A DNA stretch of 64,000 nucleotides from Rhizophagus irregularis (lineage: Eukaryota; Glomeromycota; Glomeromycetes; Glomerales; Glomeraceae), in the NCBI RefSeq assembly GCF_026210795.1, contig NC_089447.1, forward strand, positions 3,908,501-3,972,500. The letters are read 5' to 3'. Below the pieces are notes generated by a model, which searched no databases, was not told the DNA's origin, and worked only from the letters and a program-made list of their open reading frames with translations. The position numbers were made by a program, and so were the translations under genes. Positions 46,805 through 57,689 of the stretch are shown piece by piece (position 1 is the stretch's first letter; the number at the start of each line of letters is the position of its first letter).

Positions 46805-47924
46805 GAGTATTCAAATCCATAATATATAATTAAAAAATTTGATCATATCTAGATTACCTTATATAAATTAATAGTGAATTATTTGAATTGTGTAACAATG
46901 TAACATGTTTCTGTTAAATTTATCATTTAATTTTCTTTGTTCATTTAAATTGGAGGTAAAATTTTGTTCATCTTCGTGTTTATCGGAAATACCGATCGAT
47001 AAATAATCTCCAGTGAATTCTCCAGTACATATTTATAGAATTAATTTGTACATTAATCGATTCATCCGATTATTTTATCGTTGCCAATGGGAATATCAGT
47101 TTCTCCTTTAGTGCGTTTTTTATAGCTAAAATACTTGTATAAATTAGTATGATGAACGTCGATCATCTACAGTTCAGTTTATATTATTTGTGTGCACAAT
47201 TTACTATATGGTTCAAGTTCATTAATCCCGGTGCGAAGCAACGGAAAAATATATACAATATATAGTGTATCAATATATATCAGTACCCCTAAATATATAT
47301 ATGAATTAACGGATCAAATTTGGATGATGATAAAATCGAATCGCCGCCAATAATTGATTATTTGAATTCATTAATAAATTCTTATCACAAAATATTATAT
47401 CAATATCATTAACAAACTATTTCGTTAAGAAAATTTAAATAATTGTCGCCTAACCAACATCAATTATAATAAAATTCGTAGAAATCGTTATAATAGTAGT
47501 ACTTTATTGCGTTATAACAATCAATCCTTCTTTGATTATTTTTTATGAATTAAAATCAATACAATTTTTAGCAAATTATAAAAAATGTTTGGTTCTTTTA
47601 AAGCTTTCTTGTTCTTTCTAAATACGGTATATACTGTATTAGTCATATACAGTATATTACATTTTTAAAAACGAATACCATTACTTTTCACTAAAAATTT
47701 GCAATTAAAATTATCGGATAAAATCAATTAATAAATCATATTTATTAGTTTTAATAGAACAACATCCTATGTAAGTCTTTGCAAATAAGCAGTTTAATAA
47801 ATTAATAAAAGTGAGTAATTACTAATTACTAATTTAACATGAGCTATACACCTTATGCTATGAACATAGTTAATATTTGAATATTTCAATAAATGTTGTT
47901 TTAAAAACTCCTGATGAGGTCAAT
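46805..47924. other. intergenic, no gene seen
   Basis: AT-rich flank of the F-box gene. A short inverted repeat, ATACTGTAT...ATACAGTAT, lies near 47632-47660. Nothing else recognised. Confidence 0.4.
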
Positions 47925-48148
47925 CAGAAAGGAAGGACGAGATAAGGAAAAGTAAGAGGGAAAGTAGAAGAGGAAGACAAGAGAGGAAAAGTAAGGGTAA
48001 AGGGCGAAGTGGAAGGGAAAAGGCGAGGAAATGATGTGAGAAAAGAGTAAGAAGAAAAGGGTGAGGAGGTAAAGGGTGCGTGAAGAGAGAAAGTGAGAGA
48101 GGAAGGGAAAGGCAAAGAAAAGAGAAAATGCGAAAGAAAGAAAGGGTA
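47925..48148. repeat. 224-bp polypurine tract
   Basis: The plus strand is almost only A and G (GGAAGG, GAGAGG, AAGAGAAA phrases) with scattered T and C. Long frames on the minus strand here are Pro/Ser/Leu/Phe-rich artefacts of the pyrimidine strand. Confidence 0.85.
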
Positions 48149-48190
48149 TACATGCGTAATTATTTCAAATAATTCGTATTGGTGAATATT

Positions 48191-48272
48191 TATTACACCA
48201 AATTTTGTTCAAAGATTTATTAAAATAGTATTACACCAGTATTACACCGGTGTAATGCCGAATTGGTGTAAT
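48191..48272. repeat. nested inverted repeat with ATTACACC core
   Basis: TATTACACCAAATT at 48191 pairs with AATTGGTGTAAT near 48272. Between them lies the perfect 16-base palindrome ATTACACCGGTGTAAT (48241-48256). It is probably a tiny MITE or the remains of one. Confidence 0.6.
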
Positions 48273-48298
48273 GTGCAGTAATATTTCGCCCCCATGTA

Positions 48299-48321
48299 CA
48301 GTCAAACCTCGATGTACCGAT
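48299..48321 (+). mobile_element. left pogo/Tigger-like terminal inverted repeat
   Basis: CAGTCAAACCTCGATGTACC then GAT, preceded by TA. It pairs with an inverted copy at 52729-52751 (20 of 23 bases alike). The AT-rich, CCGATA-bearing sequence up to about 48480 looks like the element's subterminal part. Confidence 0.6.
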
Positions 48322-48617
48322 ATTCTATATACCGATAAATGATCTATACCGATAAATTTCAATTATCCCATTTCATAATTAATAAAAAACCTTGTTGTAT
48401 CGATATTATATATAGTTTCGCGATGTAACACGTAACGATACTCTTTCTTTGCCCCTTTATAGTAACGTATAAATAGTTTGAATATGAACGTTTAAAGACT
48501 CTTTTTAGGCAATCGGAAATCCATGTGACAGTAAATTTTTTCACCGTACACATGGTACTACGGCGTACAACCCAATTTATTATAAATCAATCTAATCATT
48601 CGTGGTGTTAAAAAAAA

Positions 48618-50000
48618 ATGACGAGAGGATATTCATTAGAACAAGATTTAAGTTTGTTAATAAATAATACCAAATATAGTGATATAGAAATTTTATGTGA
48701 AGATGGAAAGAAACTATATGGTTGTAGAGCAATTTTGGCTGCAAGATCCGAATTATTTGACAGTTTACTTTACAATGGAATGAAAGAAAGTTTTGAAAAT
48801 AAAATTTCTTTTCCAAAGATTAATTCCTCTGGAATGAAAATTATATTGGAATATATTTATACAGGATTAATTAAAAAAGAATCTTTAAATAAAAATAATA
48901 TAATTGAAGCATTTTATGCTGCAGATTTTTTTCAATTAACTGCTCTTCAAGAAAATATTGTAAGAGTTGTTAATAATACACTGGAATCAGAAAATTATTC
49001 ACCGGAATTATTATCTAATATTGTAGAAATAATGCCATTTATAGAAGATAATATTCTTCAAAATTTATTGGTTGAAAAAGTAGCAACTATTCCTTTAAAT
49101 ACAATTGAATTTGATCGATTATCTATCGCCGGACTTCAATGTCTTTTATCATTTACATATAAAAAAGCAAAGTCCTTTGCAACTCCTGAATATGAAGTTT
49201 TTCGATATAGTGCTATTCTAGCAGCAAAACAAGTATCTAATGGTGCTTTTAAAACTCTTATGAGATGTTTGCCAACTTTGGAACAAATAAAGAATTCAAT
49301 CCAAGTAGAAAATGAACCTATTACCGATCACTGTAAAGTTACTAAGGAATTAGAACCTTTAATTAATTTCATTGATTTTAATCAAATTAAAGGAAAAATT
49401 TTGACCGATATTATCGAACCATTAGGAATTATCCCAGCTAAGACAATATTAGATGTTTATCGACAAAAAGCAAGATCACTTAATACGGATTTTAATGAAA
49501 TTCGAGGAACACAGTTTTGGGATGAGTTAGCATGTGGATCAAAACTTATTATTGAAGAAAATGGAAAAGTTGTAAGTGCATCAAACGATTGTCATACACA
49601 TCAAGGTGTTAGAGCTAAAATTTTAATTGATAGTAAAGGTATTTTTGAATGGGATTTTATAATTGAGAAAGCTTGTAAATGGTTTTGGGTTGGAGTATGT
49701 GCACCAGGAAGTTTTAATAATGATGAACCTATTGGATGGGCATTGAGTTCTGGAGGTCGTTACTATAATTCTGGAAATTATTTAGAAGATTATTGTCCTT
49801 CATTGGGTGATGGCACGAGAATTACTGTTCATTTAGATATGAACAAAAAAACTTGCGCTTTCACAGTCAATGGTACAAGATATCCTGAAGTATTATATTG
49901 TAATAATAATTTACCATCAAAGTTTTATCCTGTAGCATCATTATGTTATCCTGGTCGTTTTCGAATTCAATCCCATCAAAAGTTAGATGTAATAATTTAA
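48618..50000 (+). CDS. BTB-BACK-SPRY protein, likely CUL3 substrate receptor
   Basis: A 460-residue single-exon frame. Residues 8-115 are a BTB/POZ domain (TKYSDIEILCEDGKKLYGCR, AILAARSELFDSLLYNGMKE, ILEYIYTG). A BACK-like helical part follows (NIVEIMPFIEDNILQNLL, about 125-215), a linker, then a B30.2/SPRY domain in residues 325-455 (GIFEWDFIIEKACKWFWVGV, EPIGWALSSGGRYYNSG, CAFTVNGTRYPEVLYC). BTB proteins of this build usually link CUL3 to a target held by the SPRY domain. BTB genes of this kind are expanded in arbuscular mycorrhizal fungi. The gene sits between two inverted transposon termini together with a GC-richer satellite. The ATG follows AAAAAAAAATG, and the frame is complete and well preserved. 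Confidence 0.9.
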   Translation: MTRGYSLEQDLSLLINNTKYSDIEILCEDGKKLYGCRAILAARSELFDSLLYNGMKESFENKISFPKINSSGMKIILEYIYTGLIKKESLNKNNIIEAFYAADFFQLTALQENIVRVVNNTLESENYSPELLSNIVEIMPFIEDNILQNLLVEKVATIPLNTIEFDRLSIAGLQCLLSFTYKKAKSFATPEYEVFRYSAILAAKQVSNGAFKTLMRCLPTLEQIKNSIQVENEPITDHCKVTKELEPLINFIDFNQIKGKILTDIIEPLGIIPAKTILDVYRQKARSLNTDFNEIRGTQFWDELACGSKLIIEENGKVVSASNDCHTHQGVRAKILIDSKGIFEWDFIIEKACKWFWVGVCAPGSFNNDEPIGWALSSGGRYYNSGNYLEDYCPSLGDGTRITVHLDMNKKTCAFTVNGTRYPEVLYCNNNLPSKFYPVASLCYPGRFRIQSHQKLDVII

Positions 50001-50789
50001 AAAAAAAAAAAGATTGGGTTATTTGTTGTGACTAACCACAACTATCGGTTCAGTTTAAAAATAGCTACTTGTTTTAATACCAAAAACTTTATATGACATT
50101 ATATTCGTTTTATAATTAAACAATTAATTGTGAAATATCCTTTATATTATATTAAATACATAATCTTAATTTTTCGTATATAATGCGATTTTGATCATCA
50201 AGAGTAGGATTCTTATTAAATACATTCAAGCATAGATGTGATATATGTTCTAATACCAGTTATACTAATGACAGAATTGGTCTTTAAAGTGAAAAGACAA
50301 GTAATATAAAAATCTCTTACTTCTTCAGTTGTATAAAATTAGAAGAATGTAAAGGAACAAATATATTAATTGTTATGATTAATTTTAATTTGTATCTGAA
50401 TAAATCTTTAAAAATTTAAATATCGTATACAATATGTTCTTTGACGCAACTTTTTTTTTATTTATCTTAGTATTTCTACAATCTTACACGTAAATGCTGA
50501 GAACGAAAGCGAAAATATTATCTACAAAAAGATTACGATTGTGGCTAATGTTAGTAATTTTTCAAAATTTATTCTTAGTCACACACTCGCATTTTTCAAT
50601 AATTTTTTAAACAAAGTTTGATTACTTATGAACTGTTAGATAAAAAAGTGGCCTTCGCTCTAAAGTTATCCTACACTCCAAGCTGCTATAATAAGAATTA
50701 TTTAGAAATTATGAATTGGAAAAAATCAAAGAATGAGAAACGTTGATAGAAGAACATACCGATCTCCTTTTTTTCAGATGGTCCGAAAT
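50001..50789. other. intergenic, BTB gene 3' flank
   Basis: AT-rich sequence after the BTB stop. No gene or repeat that I can support until the satellite begins. Confidence 0.4.
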
Positions 50790-51110
50790 TGAAAGTTCCA
50801 CCGTCAGTAGTTCCGCTTATAATAATGTTATTCCCTCCACTCTTGAGTATCGGTTGATAAATGTCCGGTTTAAAGAAAAATTTATAAAGGTCTTGATTCC
50901 ATCCCGCCAGGCAGGATCGAGACTGAACATCAGATAAGCTCGATGGGTCATCTGTGTTCACGGTTGCCTCGAAACTTAACATCAGACAAGCTCGATGGGT
51001 CATCTGTGTTCTGGCGGTAGTTCCGCTTATATTAACGTTATTCCCTCCATTCGTGAGTATCGGTTGATAAATGTCGGCCGGTTTATGCTCCCTCAAAGAA
51101 AAATTTAGAA
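50790..51110. repeat. ~211-bp diverged duplication leading into the satellite
   Basis: AGTAGTTCCGCTTATAATAA at about 50808 and GTAGTTCCGCTTATATTAAC at about 51018 head two similar blocks. Both carry GTTATTCCCTCCA and GAGTATCGGTTGATAAATGT. The first block also contains an early, shortened copy of the 170-bp unit at 50893. Confidence 0.7.
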
Positions 51111-51148
51111 AGTTACTATTATTCTTAAATATCATATTCATTTATTTC

Positions 51149-51700
51149 GCTTGATTCCATCCCGCCAGGCAGGATCGAGACTGAACATCAGATAAGCTCG
51201 ATGGGTCATCTGTGTCCACGGTTGCCTCGAAGCTTAACATCAGACAAGCTCGATGGGTCATCTGTGTTCTGGAGAGGCTAGTGTCAGGTCGGCTTGAAAG
51301 TATTGAATACAGAATTTCGCTTGATTCCGTCCCGCCAGGCAGGATCGAGACTGAACATCAGACAAGCTCGATGGGTCATCTGTGTTCACGGTTGCCTCGA
51401 AGCTTAACATCAGACAAGCTCGATGGGTCATCTGTGTTCTGGAGGGGCTAGTGTCAGGTCGGCTTGAAAGTATTGAATACAGAATTTCGCTTGATTCCGT
51501 CCCGCCAGGCAGGATCGAGACTGAACATCAGACAAGCTCGATGGGTCATCTGTGTCCACGGTTGCCTCGAAGCTTAACATCAGACAAGCCCGATGGGTCA
51601 TCTGTGTTCTGGAGGGGCTAGTGTCAGGTCGGCTTGAAAGTATTGAATACAGAATTTCGCTTGATTCCATCCCGCCAGGCAGGATCGAGACTGAACGACT
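51149..51700. repeat. 170-bp tandem satellite, 3.2 units, GC-richer than its surroundings
   Basis: CTTGATTCCRTCCCGCCAGG starts at 51149, 51319, 51489 and 51659, exactly 170 apart. Units differ at only a few bases. Each unit contains the phrase ACATCAGACAAGCTCGATGG then GTCATCTGTGT twice, so the unit is itself a double of about 65 bases. The four overlapping frames of 79-115 codons here are repeat artefacts: 170 is not a multiple of three, so each unit shifts frame. Confidence 0.92.
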
Positions 51701-52121
51701 GAACATCAGACAAATCTGTGTTCTGGCGGGTCGGCTTGAAAGACTTGAACACAGACAAGCTCGAAGGGTCCTCATGCCACTTATTCTTCTTTTTTACGCA
51801 GAAAGTAAATAAGTAAATACTTGCCTGCCTGTAATTATTAAGTAATTGTTGTGCTTTTTTCTGTCTTCGACCTTCGACCTTCTTCTGTATTTGCGATATT
51901 CTCAAGGAAGGAAAGGTAGCAATTTACCTTTCGTCTAAATGGTTCGACATTGTACTCACCAAGGAGTCTCTTCGTTCAAAATATTCATGTATCTGTTTTT
52001 GACGGGTCATTGGTGGGTCAAAAAAAAATGCAATAATCCGTATTCAACTTTCTTACCACTTTAGTACTAGATGTGGACGTTTTGTTTTGTGAACTGTTTT
52101 TTTTTATTAGAGCAAGCCTAT
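51701..52121. other. spacer, no gene seen
   Basis: Ragged end of the satellite (to about 51770), then ordinary AT-rich sequence. Confidence 0.4.
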
Positions 52122-52433
52122 ATGTCGCTTACAAATATGAGTGAAGAACCTGTCATAGATTCCCTTTGAGCAGAAAATTCAGAGTTGAAAGACACAATAT
52201 CAAAATTGTCTTTGCCTTCACCTTTAGGCGATGCCGACGCAAAGTGTGAAGTGACGGGAGACTTAAAAATTTACGTGGTCGAGCCGCCGGAGAATTTAAA
52301 TTTACCATATTCTAACTTACTCTATAAAAGAGGTAACAATATTCATTTTCTCAGGTCGCGTCATTTTTACAGCTATTGCAAAAAAAAACACGTCATTTTT
52401 ACTCCGAAGTCATACACAGTCATACGCACATGA
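52122..52433 (+). pseudogene. possible broken small gene of unknown function
   Basis: From ATG at 52122 the frame reads NMSEEPVIDSL, meets one TGA, and continues AENSELKDTISKLSLPSPLG and VVEPPENLNLPYSNLLYKR to a stop at 52433. The composition is protein-like (a short coiled coil, then a mixed domain). I do not recognise the family. It may be a fragment left inside the transposon-bounded block. Confidence 0.3.
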
Positions 52434-52440
52434 TCATAAT

Positions 52441-52563
52441 TGATCGGCAGTAATTCCGGCCAAGTTATAATTTTAACACATACGGGAATGTCGATCATTT
52501 GCGAAAGCCATTCCACAAAAAAAAACTAAATTCTGGCCAGAATTATAAATTATGCCGATCAGT
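52441..52563. mobile_element. MITE-like inverted repeat
   Basis: TGATCGGCAGTAATTCCGGC at 52441 and, inverted, TGATCGGCATAATTTATAAT at 52562, each followed by a YTGGCCA or CCGGCCA block. About 123 bases in all, with imperfect arms of about 35 bases. Confidence 0.55.
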
Positions 52564-52728
52564 CATGCGTTATAAAGATGTAATTTAGGTCACACTGGTT
52601 TTAATTTGGGTTGGCCCTATAGGTTTGGCCAAAATCATATTTTTTTGGTTTTTCGGAATTAAGCATAGTGCGTAGATTTTGGCCCGCATTATAATCTACA
52701 GATAATATATATGTACCGATGTTCCAGT

Positions 52729-52751
52729 ATCGGTATATCGAAGCTTGACTG
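52729..52751 (-). mobile_element. right pogo/Tigger-like terminal inverted repeat
   Basis: Minus strand reads CAGTCAAGCTTCGATATACC then GAT, bordered by TA at 52752-52753. It pairs with 48299-48321. The outer distance is 4453 bases. Confidence 0.6.
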
Positions 52752-53178
52752 TATAAAGGGTAGAGAGAAAGAAGTGAGATAGGGAGAATGATTCACATAT
52801 AAAATTTTCTCTCAGTATCAAAAATAATGTTAAATATGATGTATATTTCTTAATTTTGCTTTGTACTATAGGATACACGAATTTACTTATAATAATCACT
52901 TTAAAATGATTTAATATATTTAATAGGAGCATATAATTATAACTGAATCTTAATTCACTTTTATTCAGAAAATTTAGACGTCTTCTAGGACCCCGAGCAA
53001 TACTGAAATAGGTAACGCGTAGAATAGGCTAAAATAATCATGAAAATCTTTCCTTTTTTAGATAAATTTTGATAACGTTGGTAAGAAATATATTACTTTA
53101 TTTAGTAACTGACTGACATTATCATAATTCCGGCCCTGAAAAAATGCGTAGAGCTAATAGTAAAATTTTGCCAATTTC

Positions 53179-54564
53179 CTATGACCTATTTATATATTGT
53201 TCGGGGTTTTCGTCTTCTTCAAATTTATTAATAACATCCAAGGCTTTGTATTTTCTAATTAATTTCTTGATTTTGTTATTAATTACAATACCATCACCAT
53301 CAAAGATAAATGAAAATGGTCTTTTTGATACGCGATCTTTCCAACTAATAAAAAATGATTCCAAATCTTTTGAATTTAATTTTGCATGATGTAAATTTAA
53401 TTTATGAAAATTTTTAGGAGAATATTTAGCAACAATTTCTAACAGTTTTTTTCCTCCTAATGAATTATGACAAGAATTTCTAATACTTTCTAATTGTTGA
53501 CAATTATCAAAAATCATTATTAATTCTTCTATTCCTTTAAATTCTGTATATAATGATTTTAACTTTGGACAATATTTAGCTATAGCTAAATTTATTGAAT
53601 TTTTAATAACTGAATTCACACTATCACTTAGTAGTACAAGTTCTTCTAAATTCTTTCCATTATTTACTAAAAATTTAGTCAATATATCATCAATATTAAC
53701 TGGATAAAAATATAATAATAAAATTCGGAAGTTTGAAAATATAATTTTAGTAAAAATGGATGGTGGTGATATTCCACTTAAAAATAATTTTGTTAAAGTA
53801 TTTGAATGCTTTGTTAATGTGAAATAATTAAATATATCATCAAAATTACTCTCATTACAACTATTATACCTGCTGAATGATATGGATTCTAAATTATTTT
53901 GAGAAAGAATAAGAATCAAATCTTTTATTCCAACTGAAGCAGTTTCTTCAAATATTATAACTAAATAATTTATATTGTGACATATTTTAGATAGTTGAAG
54001 AAAAAATTCAGAATTCATGAATGAGTAACATTTCAATTCTGAAAGATTTTTTAAACAATCTTTTGCTCCAGGAAAATTAATAAAATTTAAAAAATTATAA
54101 TTTTTATAAAAATCATCATAGCAACCATAATAATAATAATAATATTCCATAAAACTAAAATCCATTTTTTCTAAAGAAGAAATTTGTCTCATAAACATTT
54201 TCAATATTTCTTTGGTTATCAAATAGTTTTTTGGATTATCAGATAAAATTTCAATTTCGTTATCTTCAATTAATAGATATCGAATTGAAAGAACTTTGCA
54301 AAATGATGCATAATTAAACAATGGAGGTTTTGAGATTGGAATTGAGGTGACTCCATTATTAAGTAGAAAGTCTTTTGATTCGTTAGGAAGACAAGCGATT
54401 AGAGTCCTTATTTTTTCAAATTCTCGAATATTTCTCCATAATATTTCAACGGAAATTCTGCACAAAAGACGATTTACTAGTAAGCAAGAATGTAAAGTAA
54501 CTTTGTCTTCCTCTAAGCACTCGAAAATTTGGTTAAGACAATCAATAGGAAGTGTTGAAATCAT
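53179..54564 (-). CDS. F-box protein with LRR-like C-terminal part
   Basis: A 461-residue single-exon frame. F-box at residues 3-46 (LPIDCLNQIFECLEEDKVTL, SCLLVNRLLCRISVEILWRN). Leucine-rich stretches follow (CLKNLSELKCYSFMNSEFF, NLEEL, CPKLKSLYTEF, CQQLESIRNSC) and the family tail KNFHKLNLHHAKLNSKDLES. In the F-box, the Trp of the family's RxWC is Leu (RLLC), a change at a normally aromatic position that could weaken SKP1 contact. A Tyr-rich run (MEYYYYYYGCYDD) is coded by an ATA/ATT repeat. Same subgroup as 45356, on the opposite strand. The start is the first ATG after a stop; an upstream run of AT-rich sequence is the likely promoter. Confidence 0.85.
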   Translation of the reverse strand: MISTLPIDCLNQIFECLEEDKVTLHSCLLVNRLLCRISVEILWRNIREFEKIRTLIACLPNESKDFLLNNGVTSIPISKPPLFNYASFCKVLSIRYLLIEDNEIEILSDNPKNYLITKEILKMFMRQISSLEKMDFSFMEYYYYYYGCYDDFYKNYNFLNFINFPGAKDCLKNLSELKCYSFMNSEFFLQLSKICHNINYLVIIFEETASVGIKDLILILSQNNLESISFSRYNSCNESNFDDIFNYFTLTKHSNTLTKLFLSGISPPSIFTKIIFSNFRILLLYFYPVNIDDILTKFLVNNGKNLEELVLLSDSVNSVIKNSINLAIAKYCPKLKSLYTEFKGIEELIMIFDNCQQLESIRNSCHNSLGGKKLLEIVAKYSPKNFHKLNLHHAKLNSKDLESFFISWKDRVSKRPFSFIFDGDGIVINNKIKKLIRKYKALDVINKFEEDENPEQYINRS

Positions 54565-56190
54565 TTTTTTAAAAGAAAATAATGTTGTAAAAAAAATTGT
54601 ATGGTGATATATCTTGCACTTCAGATGACTAATGCTAACTAACTTGCAGAGTCATATGAACAATAATGACTCAAATATGAAAGGCTCCTTCACATCCAAT
54701 CAAGTAAATATATGTAGCTTTCCATTATGGCATACAGTTAGTAAAAAGCAAAGTATTGATGATAATTATAATGACCGAGCACCTTGTGTAGAACAATATA
54801 ACAGAGAGATTCTTTCCTTTCTTAGCATTCCTATAAAATGAAATGTGTTAAATTCATTTTATATTTGTGTTCACGTGTAAAAACGTCTGAAAAAGCACCA
54901 TTTTATCCGATTTATGTCTGATGCTTTTTTAGACATTTATTACACATGAGCTACAAATTTAACACATTTTGTTTTTATATGGGCATAATATGGCATAAGA
55001 AATAACTCACCGCATCATGTGTTCGAAACATCTTTTGACTCTCAGAGCTACTTCACCAATGACTTCCGATAAATCTTATATATTTAATACTAGCTCCGAT
55101 ATTAAATAAAACTCATCATGTAACGCTTCTTCAATATAAACCTGTTTGTCGTCGATATGAACTTCTTGTCTAGTAAATAGATTTAATTTGTATATGCGTT
55201 AAATTGTTAATTCATTTGTATATACGGTAAATTGATAATTGTCCGATTTCTTTGAAAGCAGTAAGAAAATTTCTTTTATATGTGAAATTGCATGAGTTGT
55301 TAAAATTTTCTTTTACTCTACCATAGTAAATGAGAATCTTGCATCCTAAACACACTTTTATGTTTTGGTACGTTCAATTATTACACGAGTATTTCAGGGT
55401 TATTGAAGTTTTAAATAGTATATTGATTACATATAAATTTTGATATTATAGGATATGAACACGGAAAATTTTATCGATAGTTGTTTTGACTGGGTTCTAA
55501 TTATTGACTAAATCAAGTTATTCTCTTATATTTATGCTATAATTCCTTATGATTCTAATTCGCGTATTACATAGTATTTATTATATTGAGGTACCGTTCT
55601 AATACCGTTTTTATGGATACTCATAATGAATTAGGTTTGTCTTGTTTTCAATAATAAAAAAGCAGAATTGAAATATTTTATTTTTTAAAATTATTATTTC
55701 AAAGTGAATAAGACATATATCCTTGCTTTTTATGAAAACTGTATAATTTATTGCGAAATCACGTGATAAAATGGCGTAGCCAAATCAAATGTTACGTCAT
55801 ATTATTCTAAGTTACTATCTTAAATATTTATTTTCTTCACTTCGTAAATTTAAAAAATATATCGGTGTTATGTTCATTGTTTCTCTGAATTTGCCAACTT
55901 CCGATATGTGGAATTAATGCGTTAATCCAGGTTGATCTTTTAACAGAAAATTATTATTCCTTTACGTCACATTCTTCCTATCATATCAAAAACAAGATTT
56001 TTAAAGGATGTCATTCTACTTGAAAAAGTTTGTAATTTTTAAATGAAAAAAGTGTTTTTTGACAAATGCTGTAATAATATTAAACGATTTACTTAGGACT
56101 ATATATATGTTATTTGTTGATGATATTATCGTAATTTTCGATTATTATTGGAAATGATAAATGATGATATTACAGTACTAAAAAATCACT
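54565..56190. other. 1.6-kb region without a supported gene
   Basis: AT-rich. A 69-codon plus-strand frame (54632-54841) has no recognisable features. No clear repeat. Confidence 0.4.
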
Positions 56191-56765
56191 GAACTACGCC
56201 TACAGCAGAATGTCTTATCCAAATTTTTGAATGTTTAGAAGGTACTTTATATTCATACTTACTAGTAAATCCAGAATTTCTGTTGAAATTTTACGAAAGA
56301 ACATTTAGAATTTTGAAAAAAATATTCTTTCCCTATCATATAATCTTATCCCAAATAATTTGATTTATAAAATATTACCAGAAATATTACCAGAATAATT
56401 ATGATTGTCCGGAGACTAGGCACTATGAAAAATGATCGACCACTCAAATTTATTTTGATGACGATCACCGTCGTAAGTTCTCAATGATAAAGATTGTATC
56501 TTTATTAAAAACACATCCAAATACAACAAAAAATTTACGAAAATACCGACTTTAATAAAATACAACTCATTACTTTTATAAATTTTAAAATTAGTTAACT
56601 GTCCAGCAGAAGTTAATATGTTAATTTAAGTTTTTAGAAAATAATGGAAAGAGTATGAACGTAATAATTCATTAAATCCAACTTAAAATCACTATATACT
56701 AAATTTCCAAGAAATGGAACAGAAATACTAGAAGCAATCTTTGAGAATTGCCACAATTAGTTCTT
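56191..56765 (+). pseudogene. F-box pseudogene remnant
   Basis: Broken pieces read LPTAECLIQIFECLEGTLYS, YLLVNPEFLLKF and later FLENNGKSM, SLYTKFPRNGTEI and EAIFENCHN. They are in family order but with the middle lost and many breaks. It resembles the gene at 35545 (NEIEMLKLIFESCQQ). Confidence 0.65.
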
Positions 56766-56929
56766 TAATGAGTATTCCAAAAGATCTTTAGTCATATAAC
56801 CCTAAACAACAGATTGTTAATGGCGAAGTAAATTAGTAGGAAACAGCACTATATAAATAAAATAGTACTTCATATATTTTAATAATAGCACTTTCAGTAG
56901 CTTTCTTAATTTAGTCAGATAATTTGTCA

Positions 56930-57172
56930 TTACTGAGTTGATGTAAAGTGGAATGGCGGTCTGAAAGGCGGAATCATTTTGTCAGATGATTGATCTTTCA
57001 TTTGTATCATCAATTCGATATCGGCTTTCTTAATTTGTAATTCATAATTACACCTCGATTCTCGACTATGGAGTTCAGCGTTCAGCTTATGAGATTCATA
57101 TTTGAGCTTCATTCTATGTTTACTTGTTATATTGCCCATCTTGAAATCTGCAAAAATAAATGCACCCAACAA
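56930..57172 (-). CDS. small hypothetical protein, MGN start and charged helix
   Basis: An 80-codon frame. From an internal ATG the protein would start MGNITSKHRMKLKYES and continue as one charged helix (HKLNAELHSRESRCNYELQI, then KKADIELMIQMKDQ) before FRPPFHF. MGNxxSK at the very N-terminus would fit N-myristoylation. I recall short proteins of this type in these fungi but cannot verify it. The frame could also be chance. Confidence 0.3.
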   Translation of the reverse strand: MLGAFIFADFKMGNITSKHRMKLKYESHKLNAELHSRESRCNYELQIKKADIELMIQMKDQSSDKMIPPFRPPFHFTSTQ

Positions 57173-57689
57173 TAGGTCAGTTTAATTCTAATTGTTCGGG
57201 TTTTTTGATCGTAAAATCCGCTAACATCATCCAACAATCAAAACCGATCAAAAATCCGATCAATCAGAATTGAACAGACCCTAACGGGTGCGAAGAACAA
57301 TAAGTATTACAATTTCACATGTTTATCCAATTAATATTCATCAAATCTAGCTAGACAAGAACAAAAAATTTTTGATTACTGCATGTAACTAAATGACCAA
57401 ATAGCATGCTTGACGGGTTATCCCCGAAATTTACGTGAAAAATTCTCTGCTGATAAATTCCTGAGATCATTTTTACTCTGCGCCGTGATCATTATAGTGG
57501 TATGTATTGCCAGTATATTGACATGTGGAGCCAATATATATATAACAAGATCCGAATACGGATTTTTTTTTGCTCATTAGATCAAAATTAACAGTCCAAC
57601 ATCTTTTCAGTTTCTCGTGTTAATTTATCATTATTGATATATTAATTGCATAACGAATATTTGTAGTATAAGCTTTTTCATTAAGATCG
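57173..57689. other. spacer, no gene seen
   Basis: AT-rich. A short inverted theme, TTTTGATCG and CGATCAAAA around 57207-57250, is the only structure noticed. Confidence 0.35.

Noticed and set aside
47920-48153. Pro/Ser/Leu-rich minus-strand frames
   Set aside because: Caused by the polypyrimidine strand of the purine tract; two overlapping frames are open for the same reason.
48592-48816. Minus-strand frame over the BTB gene start
   Set aside because: Antisense shadow of the BTB domain coding sequence.
51212-51905. Several 79-115-codon frames repeating the same peptide
   Set aside because: Products of the 170-bp satellite, which changes frame each unit; not a protein-repeat gene.
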